From CAYLRY01 sp964386535 (GTDB taxonomy: Bacteria > Chloroflexota > Dehalococcoidia > Dehalococcoidales > UBA3254), in assembly GCA_964386535.1 (NCBI GenBank), contig CAYLRY010000013.1:1-64000 (forward strand): 64,000 nt of DNA. Reading direction: 5' to 3'. The position numbers and the translations under genes were made by a program. This document shows positions 52,576 to 61,323 of this stretch, one piece after another. Below the pieces are notes generated by a model that saw only the letters and a program-made list of their open reading frames with translations, had not been told where the DNA came from and searched no databases. Position 1 is the first letter of the stretch, and each line of letters opens with the position of its first letter.

Positions 52576-54618
52576 ATGTCACCTGTTGCAGCAAGTTATA
52601 TTAATATTCCGGGTTATGTCATATTCTGGATTCTATTTGCCATAGCCCTGGGCTTATTCGTTCAAAGAATCTATTTTCTGATACGTCTTTTGAAACTGGG
52701 ACGGTCTGAAAACCGCTTCGACCATCTGGCTTACCGGCTTCTAAAGATGCTGAGAACAGCTCTTTCTCAATCAAGCAATCTTAAGAGCTTTGCTTTAAGA
52801 GACCCTGCTCCTATCGCTCATTCGCTAATGTTCTGGGGACTCGGCCTGTTCGTTATTTCTTACATTGTTTTTATAGGTTTCGGCGCCGGATTCAGCCTGT
52901 TTTCCATATATAGCGGCAGCGCCTTTGAAACAGCCTTCTTTTCCATCCTGGATATTGTGGCACTGCTGGTAATCCTGGCAGTGATCTGGACGTTCATAAA
53001 ACGCTATCTGCTTGTACCCGAAAGGTTAAAAAGGGTACAAACCAGGTCCGAAAAGATACTTCAACCCATAATCTTAATTGTCATGATCAGCCTGATGATT
53101 CTGCATTTTTGTCTCGCAGGTTTTGGTTATGCCGCCAGTGGCCTGAGAGTTACATGGCCTCCGATCGGAGGCGCTCTATCTAGTTTTCTAATCAATCAGA
53201 ACTTATCCACGAACAGTCTGATCCTGGTTTTTAGAAGCCTCTGGTGGTTTAATTATATCATTCTATTAGCTGCCATTATTTATGCCCCCCGTTCCAAACA
53301 CCTGCATCCAGTTTTCTCTTTTCCTAATCTGGCTTTTCAGAGCCTGGAACCCAGGGGTGCTCTCAGGGTGATTGACTTAAATCATCCGGAGACTTTCGGG
53401 GCGGCCAATATCCAGGATTTCACCTGGAAACAATTGATGGATCTGTACTCATGTACCATGTGCGGCCGCTGTCATACCAGTTGCCCAGCTCAGATCAGCG
53501 GCAAACCCCTCTCCCCCAGGGAGCTAATTCTTAAAATGGAAGAACACCTGATGGAAGCAGGCCCTTTACTGTTAAAAAACCAGTCCAGTCCTGCGCCAGC
53601 ACCGGAAAAAGTAGAGAATTCTCTGATCGGTAAAGTGGTAACCGAGGATGAAATCTGGGCCTGCACTACCTGCCGCGCGTGTCAGGAGGTTTGTCCTGTA
53701 AGCAACGAGCATATTGATAAAATCATTGATATCAGGCGCCATCTGATCATGGTCGCTCAATCAGAAACTGCCAGGGATCCTTTAAAAAACCTGAGGGTAA
53801 GGGGCCATCCATGGAGGGGTACCTCTCACGCCAGGACTGACTGGGCTGAAGATATGGATATCAAGATCTTGGGTGAAGAGAAAAATATTAACGTTCTGTA
53901 CTGGGTGGGATGTACGGAAGCCCTCGAGGACCGCAGCCTGGAGGTCGCTAAGGCTGTTGCCAAACTGATGAAAAAAGCCGGCGTAAATTTTGGTATCCTC
54001 GGCGAGGAAGAAATGTGCTGCGGCGACCCCGCCCGCCGGATGGGAGCTGAACACCTTTTTCAAATGCTGGTCAAAAATAATATCCAACTGCTGCAAAGCT
54101 ATGATATCCAAAAAATTGTAACAGCCTGCCCGCACTGCTTTAATACCCTGAAAAATGAATACCCTCAATTTGGTGGTAGATTTGAGGTAGTGCATCATAC
54201 CCAATTTCTGGCCGGTTTAGTCAAGGAAAATAAATTACGCTTTAAGAAGAACGGTCAGGCAACAATGACCTACCAGGAACCCTGTTATCTAGGACGTTAT
54301 AATAATATTTTCCAGGAGCCGAGGGATCTTATCAAGAGCATATCCGGCATTAACCTGGTGGAAATGAAACTGAATAGAAAAGAAAGCTTCTGCTGCGGAG
54401 GAGGGGGCGGCCGTATGTGGCTGGAAGAAAAAAGCGGGCAGAGGATCAGTGAAATGAGATTGGACCAGGCACTGGCTACCAGAGCTCAAATTTTAACCAC
54501 TGCCTGTCCTTTTTGTTTATTAATGTTTGAAGATGCTGCTAAAGAAAAAGCAGTAAGCGAATCACTGAGAATCGCAGATCTGGCTGAACTGGCTGTTGAA
54601 TTCCTGGAAGACCAATAA
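52576..54618 (+). CDS. Membrane HdrD-like (Fe-S) oxidoreductase, ETF-linked
   Basis: The 680-residue protein has five or six N-terminal membrane segments (residues about 10-240; NarI/HdrE-like), two 4Fe-4S motifs (CTMCGRCHTSCPA and CTTCRACQEVCPV), and a C-terminal pair of CCG domains (CCGDPARRMG and CCGGGGGRMW). This matches the membrane-bound Fe-S oxidoreductases found beside etfBA in syntrophic and sulfate-reducing anaerobes, which pass electrons from ETF to menaquinone. It lies 66 bp before etfB. It is the presumed exit of electrons from the whole module. Confidence 0.92.
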   Translation: MSPVAASYINIPGYVIFWILFAIALGLFVQRIYFLIRLLKLGRSENRFDHLAYRLLKMLRTALSQSSNLKSFALRDPAPIAHSLMFWGLGLFVISYIVFIGFGAGFSLFSIYSGSAFETAFFSILDIVALLVILAVIWTFIKRYLLVPERLKRVQTRSEKILQPIILIVMISLMILHFCLAGFGYAASGLRVTWPPIGGALSSFLINQNLSTNSLILVFRSLWWFNYIILLAAIIYAPRSKHLHPVFSFPNLAFQSLEPRGALRVIDLNHPETFGAANIQDFTWKQLMDLYSCTMCGRCHTSCPAQISGKPLSPRELILKMEEHLMEAGPLLLKNQSSPAPAPEKVENSLIGKVVTEDEIWACTTCRACQEVCPVSNEHIDKIIDIRRHLIMVAQSETARDPLKNLRVRGHPWRGTSHARTDWAEDMDIKILGEEKNINVLYWVGCTEALEDRSLEVAKAVAKLMKKAGVNFGILGEEEMCCGDPARRMGAEHLFQMLVKNNIQLLQSYDIQKIVTACPHCFNTLKNEYPQFGGRFEVVHHTQFLAGLVKENKLRFKKNGQATMTYQEPCYLGRYNNIFQEPRDLIKSISGINLVEMKLNRKESFCCGGGGGRMWLEEKSGQRISEMRLDQALATRAQILTTACPFCLLMFEDAAKEKAVSESLRIADLAELAVEFLEDQ

Positions 54619-54684
54619 TCAGTCCGCTATTTTTCCCATCTCATCAGCCTGATACCAACAAGCTTAAATTCAGAGGAGACAACC

Positions 54685-55476
54685 ATGAAACAAATAATAG
54701 TATGTATGAAACAGGTAATCGATCCCGAAGCCCCCTTAACACTCTTCCAAATCGATCCGGCTACCAAACGGGCAATCTTACCTAAAGCCACCCCGCCGGT
54801 TTTGAGCCCATTTGACGAAAATGCCCTGGAAGCAGCTTTGAAAATAAAAGACGGTCAGGCTGCCAGTATTACAGTCATCAGTCTGGGTAAAAAGCTGACC
54901 AAAGCTGTGGTCAGGTCTGCACTGGCTGCCGGAGCTGACCAGCTTATTCTACTGGAGGATGAGCTTTTTAGTGATTTCGATACTCATCTAACGGCAAAAG
55001 CCCTTTCACTGGCCATCAAGAAACTGGGACAGTACGACTTGATTTTATGCGGCATACAGGCCTCTGATACCAACGCCGGGCAGGTAGGTACCGGTATTGC
55101 CAGTATACTGGGAGTACCCTGTATTACTGTAGCTCGTAAAGTAGAGCTTGTGAATGGCGTGATAAGAGTGGAAAAAGCCCTGCCTGAGGGTTATGAAGTT
55201 ATTGAAGTAAATGCGCCGGCGGTAGTAACCACCAGTTATGAGGTAGGGACTTTACGCGAACCCGGGGTAGAGGCTTTTATGTCTGCCAATAAAAAGCCGG
55301 TTATTACCTGGAATGCCCAGCAGCTTGGAATAGAACCGGGGCAGAGTCAACCGCTAAGCTTGGTTAACGTTTTTCAGCCGGCCCGTGATAGTAAGTGCGA
55401 GATGCTGGATGGAGGTAGTCCCGAGGAAAAAGCCGGGAATCTGGTAGCCAGGCTTAGGGAAATCAAGTTGATTTAG
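54685..55476 (+). CDS. etfB: Electron transfer flavoprotein beta subunit
   Basis: The 263-residue subunit has the EtfB signature: VCMKQVIDPE, NALEAALKI, VTVISLGK-type VISLGKKL, LILCGIQASDTNAGQVGTGIA and VTTSYEVGTLREP. AGGAGACAACC precedes the ATG. It forms the FAD/AMP-binding heterodimer with EtfA and feeds the membrane Fe-S protein upstream. Confidence 0.95.
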   Translation: MKQIIVCMKQVIDPEAPLTLFQIDPATKRAILPKATPPVLSPFDENALEAALKIKDGQAASITVISLGKKLTKAVVRSALAAGADQLILLEDELFSDFDTHLTAKALSLAIKKLGQYDLILCGIQASDTNAGQVGTGIASILGVPCITVARKVELVNGVIRVEKALPEGYEVIEVNAPAVVTTSYEVGTLREPGVEAFMSANKKPVITWNAQQLGIEPGQSQPLSLVNVFQPARDSKCEMLDGGSPEEKAGNLVARLREIKLI

Positions 55477-55598
55477 TTTTAAAGTACCGGTTACACCGGA
55501 TTATGAGATGTATTCAGGGAGTGTTTAATTTTTATTTTACTTTTTTATTTATAATTTTAAATTACTTCCGGGTTTTCCGGTGAAACAACAAGGAGCTA

Positions 55599-56603
55599 AT
55601 GAAGATGTCCGAAAATAAGGGAGTACTGGTCCTTTGTGAAGTAAACAATGAAAAATTGTCTACTTTAACTCTCGAATTATTAGGGGCAGGCGGCCAACTG
55701 GCTGCCGCACTTGGTCAGGAATTGAAAGCCGTTTTGATCGGGGACAAAGTGGAAGGACTTTCCCAGGAAGCCATCGCATATGGCGCAAATAAGGTATATA
55801 TGGTAAAAGAACCTTTCCTGAAAGAATATGCTACAGAGCCTTACTTAAAAGTCATGGAAAAAATAATCCAGGAAGACCTCCCGGCTATTGTTCTTTTAGG
55901 TCATTCCTATATAGGTAGAGACCTGGCTCCCTGGCTGGGATTTCAATTGAATACAGGAGCCACAATGGATTGTATTGCTTTAGAAATTGATTCCACTTCT
56001 AAGCGGATGCTGATGACGCGCCCTGTGTACGGCGGTAATGCACATGCTGTTCAGGTATGTTTAACTGACCCGCAGATCGCCACGGTAAGATCAAAAGCCA
56101 TATCGCCGGCAAAAAAAGACAGTATGCGTCAGGGACAGGTAATTAAGGTGGCGGCCGGGATAGATCAGTCCGCAATAAGGACCAAGATTATCGAGCGGAA
56201 AATTGAAACCACCGCGGGTATCAAACTGGAGGATGCCAGGATCGTAGTGGCTGGTGGAAGGGGCATTGGAAGCGCTGCCGGTTTCAGAAAGCTGGAAGAA
56301 CTGGCCAGTACTTTAAAAGCGGCTGTTGGAGCCTCTCGTCCGCCCTGTGACAGGAAATGGATCTCAGATACACAGCAAATAGGCATTACCGGCAAGGTGG
56401 TCAGCCCGGACCTTTACATTGCTGTAGGCCTCTCAGGAGCCAGCCAGCATCTAAGCGGCTTTTCAACTGCCAGGGTAATCGTGGCTGTCAATAAAGACCC
56501 CAAAGCTAATATTTTTAAAGTTGCGGATTTTGGAATTCTCTCCGACTGGGAATCTTTTATTACGCCTCTGACTGCCAAACTTAAAGAAGTTTTGAGTAAT
56601 TGA
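55599..56603 (+). CDS. etfA: Electron transfer flavoprotein alpha subunit
   Basis: The 334-residue subunit carries the C-terminal FAD site: VVAGGRGIGSAAGF, VGASRPPCDRKWI, IGITGKVVSPDLYIAVGLSGASQH and VIVAVNKDPKANIFKVADFGI. The N-terminal domain is typical of EtfA. AAGGAGC lies just before the first ATG; the second ATG (55605) may be the real start. A 120-bp AT-rich gap separates it from etfB, so it may have its own ribosome or processing site. A CCGG-TTTT-CCGG hairpin lies in that gap and recurs before the gene at 59616. Confidence 0.95.
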   Translation: MKMSENKGVLVLCEVNNEKLSTLTLELLGAGGQLAAALGQELKAVLIGDKVEGLSQEAIAYGANKVYMVKEPFLKEYATEPYLKVMEKIIQEDLPAIVLLGHSYIGRDLAPWLGFQLNTGATMDCIALEIDSTSKRMLMTRPVYGGNAHAVQVCLTDPQIATVRSKAISPAKKDSMRQGQVIKVAAGIDQSAIRTKIIERKIETTAGIKLEDARIVVAGGRGIGSAAGFRKLEELASTLKAAVGASRPPCDRKWISDTQQIGITGKVVSPDLYIAVGLSGASQHLSGFSTARVIVAVNKDPKANIFKVADFGILSDWESFITPLTAKLKEVLSN

Positions 56604-56779
56604 TGGTGCCAAAAATGTTTGCATCAAAATAGCCGGACACCATTGTTTTGTTTTTTGATACCCAGGACTTAGTTCATATTGAGTATCAGGGTCTTCAGGT
56701 TCCCGTTTTCCCCCGTGTTCCGGATTTCCCTTTTAAACCTGGTTATTTTACCCATATACCTGATAAGTGGAGGTTGAGA

Positions 56780-58240
56780 ATGGTCAAAAAGAAACTGGCC
56801 CAAATAGTTGGTAGTGAGAATATCCTGGATGCTCCGGAAAAAATGAGGGAGTATTCCGGCATTCATAGCTTTATTCCAGGTAAAACACCCGTTTGTACAG
56901 TGAAACCTGCCGGTACGGATGAATTGCAGAAAGTGGTCAAAATGGCAAATGAGGAACATATTCCTCTTGTACCTGTAAGTTCAGGAGCACCCCATTTCCG
57001 TGGGGATACTGTTCCCGGGGTAGATGGGGCGGTCATGGTTGATCTGAGCCGTATGAAAAGAATTATGCGTATAGATCCTGCTAACAGGGTAGCTATTGTT
57101 GAACCGGGAGTCACTTTTGGCGTTTTACAGTCCGAACTGGCCAGATCAGGCCTTTCTGCCTATATGCCGCTGGCCCCACGCAGTACAAAATCAGTAATCG
57201 CCAGTGTTCTGGAAAGAGACCCCATTATTATGCCGGGTCACCATTTTGACAGCACTGACCCCATGTTATGTGTGGAAATTGTATTTGGTACGGGCGACAA
57301 AATGAGAACAGGTGAAGCTGCAGGACCGGATCCTTTGGAAAAACAATGGGAAATAGGTAAAGCCCAGATCAGCCCGTTCGGTCCTACACAAATGGACCCT
57401 CAAAGGCTGGTGTCCGGCGCCCAGGGGACTATCGGAATAGTAACCTGGATGTCACTGAAATGCCGTTTTATCTCACAAATCAATCGCTCTTTTTTTATCC
57501 CCAACACCAGTCTGGAACCCCTGATTGAGCTGAGTTACCGCCTTACCAGGATACGCTTCAGCGGAAATATCTTTATTTTAAATGGGTTGAATCTGGCCTG
57601 TCTAATAAAAAAAAGTTCTAAAGAAATCCAGGCGCTCCAGGCTGATCTGCCGCCCTGGATCATGTTTGTTAGCTGTGAAGGCTACGGACCTCTGCTAGAA
57701 GAGAAGGTGCAATACATGGAAACTGATTTAAGAGAAATAGCCGAGTCATACGGCCTGAATTTGAATACTGCTATCTCAGGCATAAAAGCTGATTTGTTGG
57801 AAAATATCCTGACAGGGCCTTCAACTGAGCCGTATTGGAAACTCAGGCTTAGAGGTGGATTCAGTGATGTTCTATTCCTGACTACCCAGGGAAAAACCCC
57901 GCGATTTGCGCTTGAGATATTGGAGCTGGCCCAGCAGCAGGGCCATTCACTACAGGATATGGGGGTTTATATTCAACCGGTTATGCAGGGAGTCAGTTGC
58001 CATTGTGAGTTAAATTTTTATTATGATCCTGAAAATCAGAGAGAAACCGAATTAACTCGGAAATGGACAATGAAAGTTGCCGATTACCTGGAAGATAAAG
58101 GCGCCTTCTTTTCCAGACCCTATGGAGAATGGGCGCAGATTGCATATCGGCACTCTGCCGATACTGTGGATATACAGAAAAAGATGAAAAAGATATTTGA
58201 CCCGAATGGTATTCTGAATCCCGGGAAGTTATGTTTCTAA
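56780..58240 (+). CDS. FAD-binding oxidase, GlcD-like, copy 2
   Basis: The 486-residue product has a PCMH FAD domain (IPLVPVSSGAPHFRGDTVPG, VDLSRMKRI, IVEPGVTFG, SGAQGTIGIVTW) and the C-terminal FAD-oxidase cap ending KIFDPNGILNPGKL. The ATG at 56780 is chosen for its GGAGG site 6 nt upstream; an in-frame extension to 56648 is unsupported. It lies upstream of a CCG-type Fe-S protein and a second FAD oxidase. Together they look like an ETF-linked dehydrogenase complex of unknown substrate. Confidence 0.86.
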   Translation: MVKKKLAQIVGSENILDAPEKMREYSGIHSFIPGKTPVCTVKPAGTDELQKVVKMANEEHIPLVPVSSGAPHFRGDTVPGVDGAVMVDLSRMKRIMRIDPANRVAIVEPGVTFGVLQSELARSGLSAYMPLAPRSTKSVIASVLERDPIIMPGHHFDSTDPMLCVEIVFGTGDKMRTGEAAGPDPLEKQWEIGKAQISPFGPTQMDPQRLVSGAQGTIGIVTWMSLKCRFISQINRSFFIPNTSLEPLIELSYRLTRIRFSGNIFILNGLNLACLIKKSSKEIQALQADLPPWIMFVSCEGYGPLLEEKVQYMETDLREIAESYGLNLNTAISGIKADLLENILTGPSTEPYWKLRLRGGFSDVLFLTTQGKTPRFALEILELAQQQGHSLQDMGVYIQPVMQGVSCHCELNFYYDPENQRETELTRKWTMKVADYLEDKGAFFSRPYGEWAQIAYRHSADTVDIQKKMKKIFDPNGILNPGKLCF

Positions 58241-58252
58241 GGAGGAAATATA

Positions 58253-59527
58253 GTGGCCTGGCAGGATTATGAACATGACATGCAAAGATGTACCAGGTGT
58301 TCTTACTGTAAATGGATACCCTGGAGATTTGTACGCAATACCGAATACATGCAGGGATGCCCTTCAGTGGCCAGATACAACTGGCATGCCTATTCGGCGG
58401 GTGGAAAATATAACATCTCATATTCGCTGTTAAAAGAGCGTATTGAGATTGATGATACTTTTCTAAATGTGGTTTATAGATGTTTGATGGATGGCTCCTG
58501 CGACATCGCCTGTAAAATGCAGGGGGATCTGGAACCGCTTCAGCATATACAGGAACTCAGAATCAAATGCGTTGATGAAGGCGCCCTTTTGCCTCAGCAC
58601 CAACCTTTTATCCGCAGCCTGCGTAAAGAAGATAACATGATGTTGAAGCCGAGAACCGAGAGAGGGGACTGGGCACAGGGGCTGGACGTAAAATCTATTA
58701 CTGAAAAGAAGGCTGAAGTCCTTTTTCATGCAGGGTGCCGCTATTCCTATGATAATGAGTTATGGCCGGTGGCTCAGGCAGGCGTGAATTTACTTCAGCA
58801 GGCAGGAGTTAATGTGGGGATTTTGGGAGTGGATGAAGCCTGCTGCGGCGGACGGGCTTACGAGCTGGGCTATGTCAGCGAAACACTTAAATTTGCCCAG
58901 CATCAGGTGGAGGCTCTCCAGACTGCCGGGATTAAAACACTGGTCACCCCCTGCGCTGACTGCTATTCCTGCTTTAAAGTGCTGTACGATAAAATCGGCA
59001 TGAAACTGGACATTGAGATCTACCATATTACCGAATACCTGGAAAAGCTGATCGCAGAAGGCAAATTAAAACTGAAAAAGCCTTTGCCTTTAAAAGTAAC
59101 CTTTCACGATCCCTGTCATCTTGGCCGGCTGGGTGAACCCTGGATTCACTGGAACGGCAGGGAAGTCAAAGCTTCTGTACAGATGTGGCTGCATGACCCG
59201 CCTAAGAAATACCGCCGTGGGACTTTTGGGGTTTACGAGACTCCCAGGAATATCCTTAAAAGCATCCCCGGACTGAATTTTATAGAAATGTACCGTATCC
59301 GTGAATACGCCTGGTGCTGCGGAGCGGGAGGCGGGGTGATAGACGCTTTTCCGGACTTCGCTGCCTGGACCGGCGCCGAAAGGCTGAAAGAAGCCCACCA
59401 GGTAGGGGCAGAAGCCATCGTCAGCGCCTGTCCCTGGTGCAAGCGAAACTTCCTGGATGCAGCCGCTCAGACCGGAGATAAAATCCAGGTGTTGGACATT
59501 ATCGAGTTAATACAGCAATCTGTATAG
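58253..59527 (+). CDS. GlcF-like (Fe-S)-binding protein with CCG domains, copy 2
   Basis: The 424-residue protein has N-terminal cysteines CTRCSYC (about 13-19) with a distant CP, a second cluster (CLMDGSCDIACKM, about 81-93), and two CCG domains (CCGGRAYELGY and CCGAGGGVIDAF). It begins at GTG behind an AAGGAGGAAATA site. It is the electron-transfer partner of the FAD oxidases on both sides. The second cluster motif lacks the usual 'CxxCxxCxxxCP' spacing, so its number of clusters is uncertain. Confidence 0.85.
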   Translation: MAWQDYEHDMQRCTRCSYCKWIPWRFVRNTEYMQGCPSVARYNWHAYSAGGKYNISYSLLKERIEIDDTFLNVVYRCLMDGSCDIACKMQGDLEPLQHIQELRIKCVDEGALLPQHQPFIRSLRKEDNMMLKPRTERGDWAQGLDVKSITEKKAEVLFHAGCRYSYDNELWPVAQAGVNLLQQAGVNVGILGVDEACCGGRAYELGYVSETLKFAQHQVEALQTAGIKTLVTPCADCYSCFKVLYDKIGMKLDIEIYHITEYLEKLIAEGKLKLKKPLPLKVTFHDPCHLGRLGEPWIHWNGREVKASVQMWLHDPPKKYRRGTFGVYETPRNILKSIPGLNFIEMYRIREYAWCCGAGGGVIDAFPDFAAWTGAERLKEAHQVGAEAIVSACPWCKRNFLDAAAQTGDKIQVLDIIELIQQSV

Positions 59528-59615
59528 TGAGTCTGTATTATTCAGGTTTAAGAATTTGTTGATATTTTAAAAAGTCGCTTTTCAAGTCCGGTTTTTCCGG
59601 TCAAGGAGTTGAAAA

Positions 59616-61235
59616 ATGAAGCTTACTAAAGATGAATATAAAACGCTGGAAGATATAGTAGGTCCGGAATATATCACCCAGGAAGCGGTAATTAAAGAAA
59701 GCTACAACCAGGTCTGGGGCAATAAGCTGGTATTCGGACAAAAACATACTTCTCCGCCGGCAGCTATTTTACTGCCGTCCACAACCGAGCAAATACAGAA
59801 AATAGTCAAATATTGCAATAAAACAGGCATTCTGTTTAAAGCCTTTAGCTCAGGATTTGAGCTGGTAGCCACGGCCATGGAGAGTGAAAGAGGCATCATC
59901 ATGGACCTCAGGCGGATGGACCGTATCCTGGAGATTGATGAAAAGAACATGCATGCAGTGGTGGAACCATATGTATCCATTTATAAACTTCAAATAGAAG
60001 CAGCCAAGGTAGGCTTATTTACCGCCAAGCCTGGAGTAGGGTATAGTGCTGGAGTGATTGCCGTGGCCTGCTGCCATCAGGAGATGAGCCATTCCCAGAT
60101 TTTCACCAGCGGTTACGGGCGTAACGTGCTGGGCTGCGAGTGGGTCTTGCCTACTGGAGATATCCTGAATCTGGGAACCAGCAATAGAAAAGAAGGCTGG
60201 TTTTCCGGAGATGGTCCTGGCTTTTCCCTGAGAGGTATATTGAGAGGCCGCGCCGGCGCAAACGGCGGTCATGGCGTCATTACCAAAGCCAGCGTCAAGC
60301 TTTACCCATGGTATGCCGATGCTCCAACCTCCTATGAACTAAAAAGAGAACCCGGAACTCCGCCTTCCTTTGCTCAGATAGAAAAAGTGCCTGACCATTA
60401 CCGCGCCTGGGTACTGACCTTCCCCTCTATGGATAAAATGCTTAAAGCTTCTATGGAGATAGGCCATGCAGAAATATGTTGTGTTCTCCTTCCCGGTTTC
60501 GTGGATACCGGTTTTTCTGAAGAGGGCAATGATGAGCAGTGGGCTAAACAGCAAAAAATAAAACCCGAAGATGCAGAAAAATACCGGAACTCAGTTTCCG
60601 TGACCCTCAACGGCCACTCTGGCCGAGAACTGGCCTACCGTGAGAAATGTGTCATGACCATCATGGAAAAATGGGGCGGTTATCTGGATGAAGCCATGAA
60701 CACGCCAAAAGTTCAGGCACAGCGCTTTATGTATCAGATGTGGTCTACCGGTGTGCCCGGTTTGCGGCCTACCGGCGACTTTATGGTTTCTATTCAGGGT
60801 GCAGATGGTTCACCGGATATGCAGATGCATTACCGTCCGATAGAGATCGAGGTGGCGAAACCTTTCGTCAAGGACGGCGCGGTCGTACAATCGCTTTCTG
60901 GAGTGATGTACCGACCACAGGAGCACCTCTCTCTCGGCTGCTCAGGCGGCATAGGAACAGCCTTCGATCCCTGGGACCCGGTCTCCCTGGCCTCTGCCAG
61001 AAAGTATATGGATCAAATCTACGACCCGAATAGTCCCTTCAGGCGTTTCGGCTACACTAACAGGGGCGCCATGATGCAGGTGGAGTCTATTGACCATATC
61101 CACCAGAGATGGGGGCCCATTTACGATAATTGTGATCTCTGGCTGAGAAAGGTCAAAAAAGCCCTGGACCCCAATAACGTTGCTGACTGGCTGGCCTATA
61201 TTCCGGCAGAATATGCGGAAGAAAAAAGCCTGTAA
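59616..61235 (+). CDS. FAD-binding oxidase, 4-cresol dehydrogenase/GlcD-like, copy 3
   Basis: The 539-residue protein has FAD-domain motifs (GIIMDLRRMDRI, VVEPYVSIYKLQIEAAKVGLF, GVGYSAGVIAVA, GANGGHGVITKASVKLYPW) and ends KKALDPNNVADW. It is a longer, divergent member of the same family as the gene at 56780, closer to oxidases acting on phenolic or alcohol substrates. An AAGGAGTTG site precedes the ATG. It may be a second catalytic subunit, or serve a different substrate, with the Fe-S protein as shared acceptor. Confidence 0.82.
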   Translation: MKLTKDEYKTLEDIVGPEYITQEAVIKESYNQVWGNKLVFGQKHTSPPAAILLPSTTEQIQKIVKYCNKTGILFKAFSSGFELVATAMESERGIIMDLRRMDRILEIDEKNMHAVVEPYVSIYKLQIEAAKVGLFTAKPGVGYSAGVIAVACCHQEMSHSQIFTSGYGRNVLGCEWVLPTGDILNLGTSNRKEGWFSGDGPGFSLRGILRGRAGANGGHGVITKASVKLYPWYADAPTSYELKREPGTPPSFAQIEKVPDHYRAWVLTFPSMDKMLKASMEIGHAEICCVLLPGFVDTGFSEEGNDEQWAKQQKIKPEDAEKYRNSVSVTLNGHSGRELAYREKCVMTIMEKWGGYLDEAMNTPKVQAQRFMYQMWSTGVPGLRPTGDFMVSIQGADGSPDMQMHYRPIEIEVAKPFVKDGAVVQSLSGVMYRPQEHLSLGCSGGIGTAFDPWDPVSLASARKYMDQIYDPNSPFRRFGYTNRGAMMQVESIDHIHQRWGPIYDNCDLWLRKVKKALDPNNVADWLAYIPAEYAEEKSL

Positions 61236-61256
61236 CTTAAATTCTAACAATATTTA

Positions 61257-61290
61257 AGAAGAGGAGTTGTGTAGAAGCAACTCCTCTTCT
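61257..61290. terminator. Bidirectional terminator hairpin
   Basis: A 13-bp perfect stem AGAAGAGGAGTTG (61257-61269) and CAACTCCTCTTCT (61278-61290) encloses an 8-nt loop between the convergent FAD oxidase and molybdoenzyme genes. T-rich sequence lies on both sides. It probably ends both transcripts. Confidence 0.75.
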
Positions 61291-61323
61291 CGTTAATGAT
61301 CCGGCTGGTTTATACCCCTCGCT

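Noticed and set aside
56648..56779. N-terminal extension of the FAD oxidase
   Set aside because: No ribosome site; a well spaced GGAGG lies before ATG 56780.
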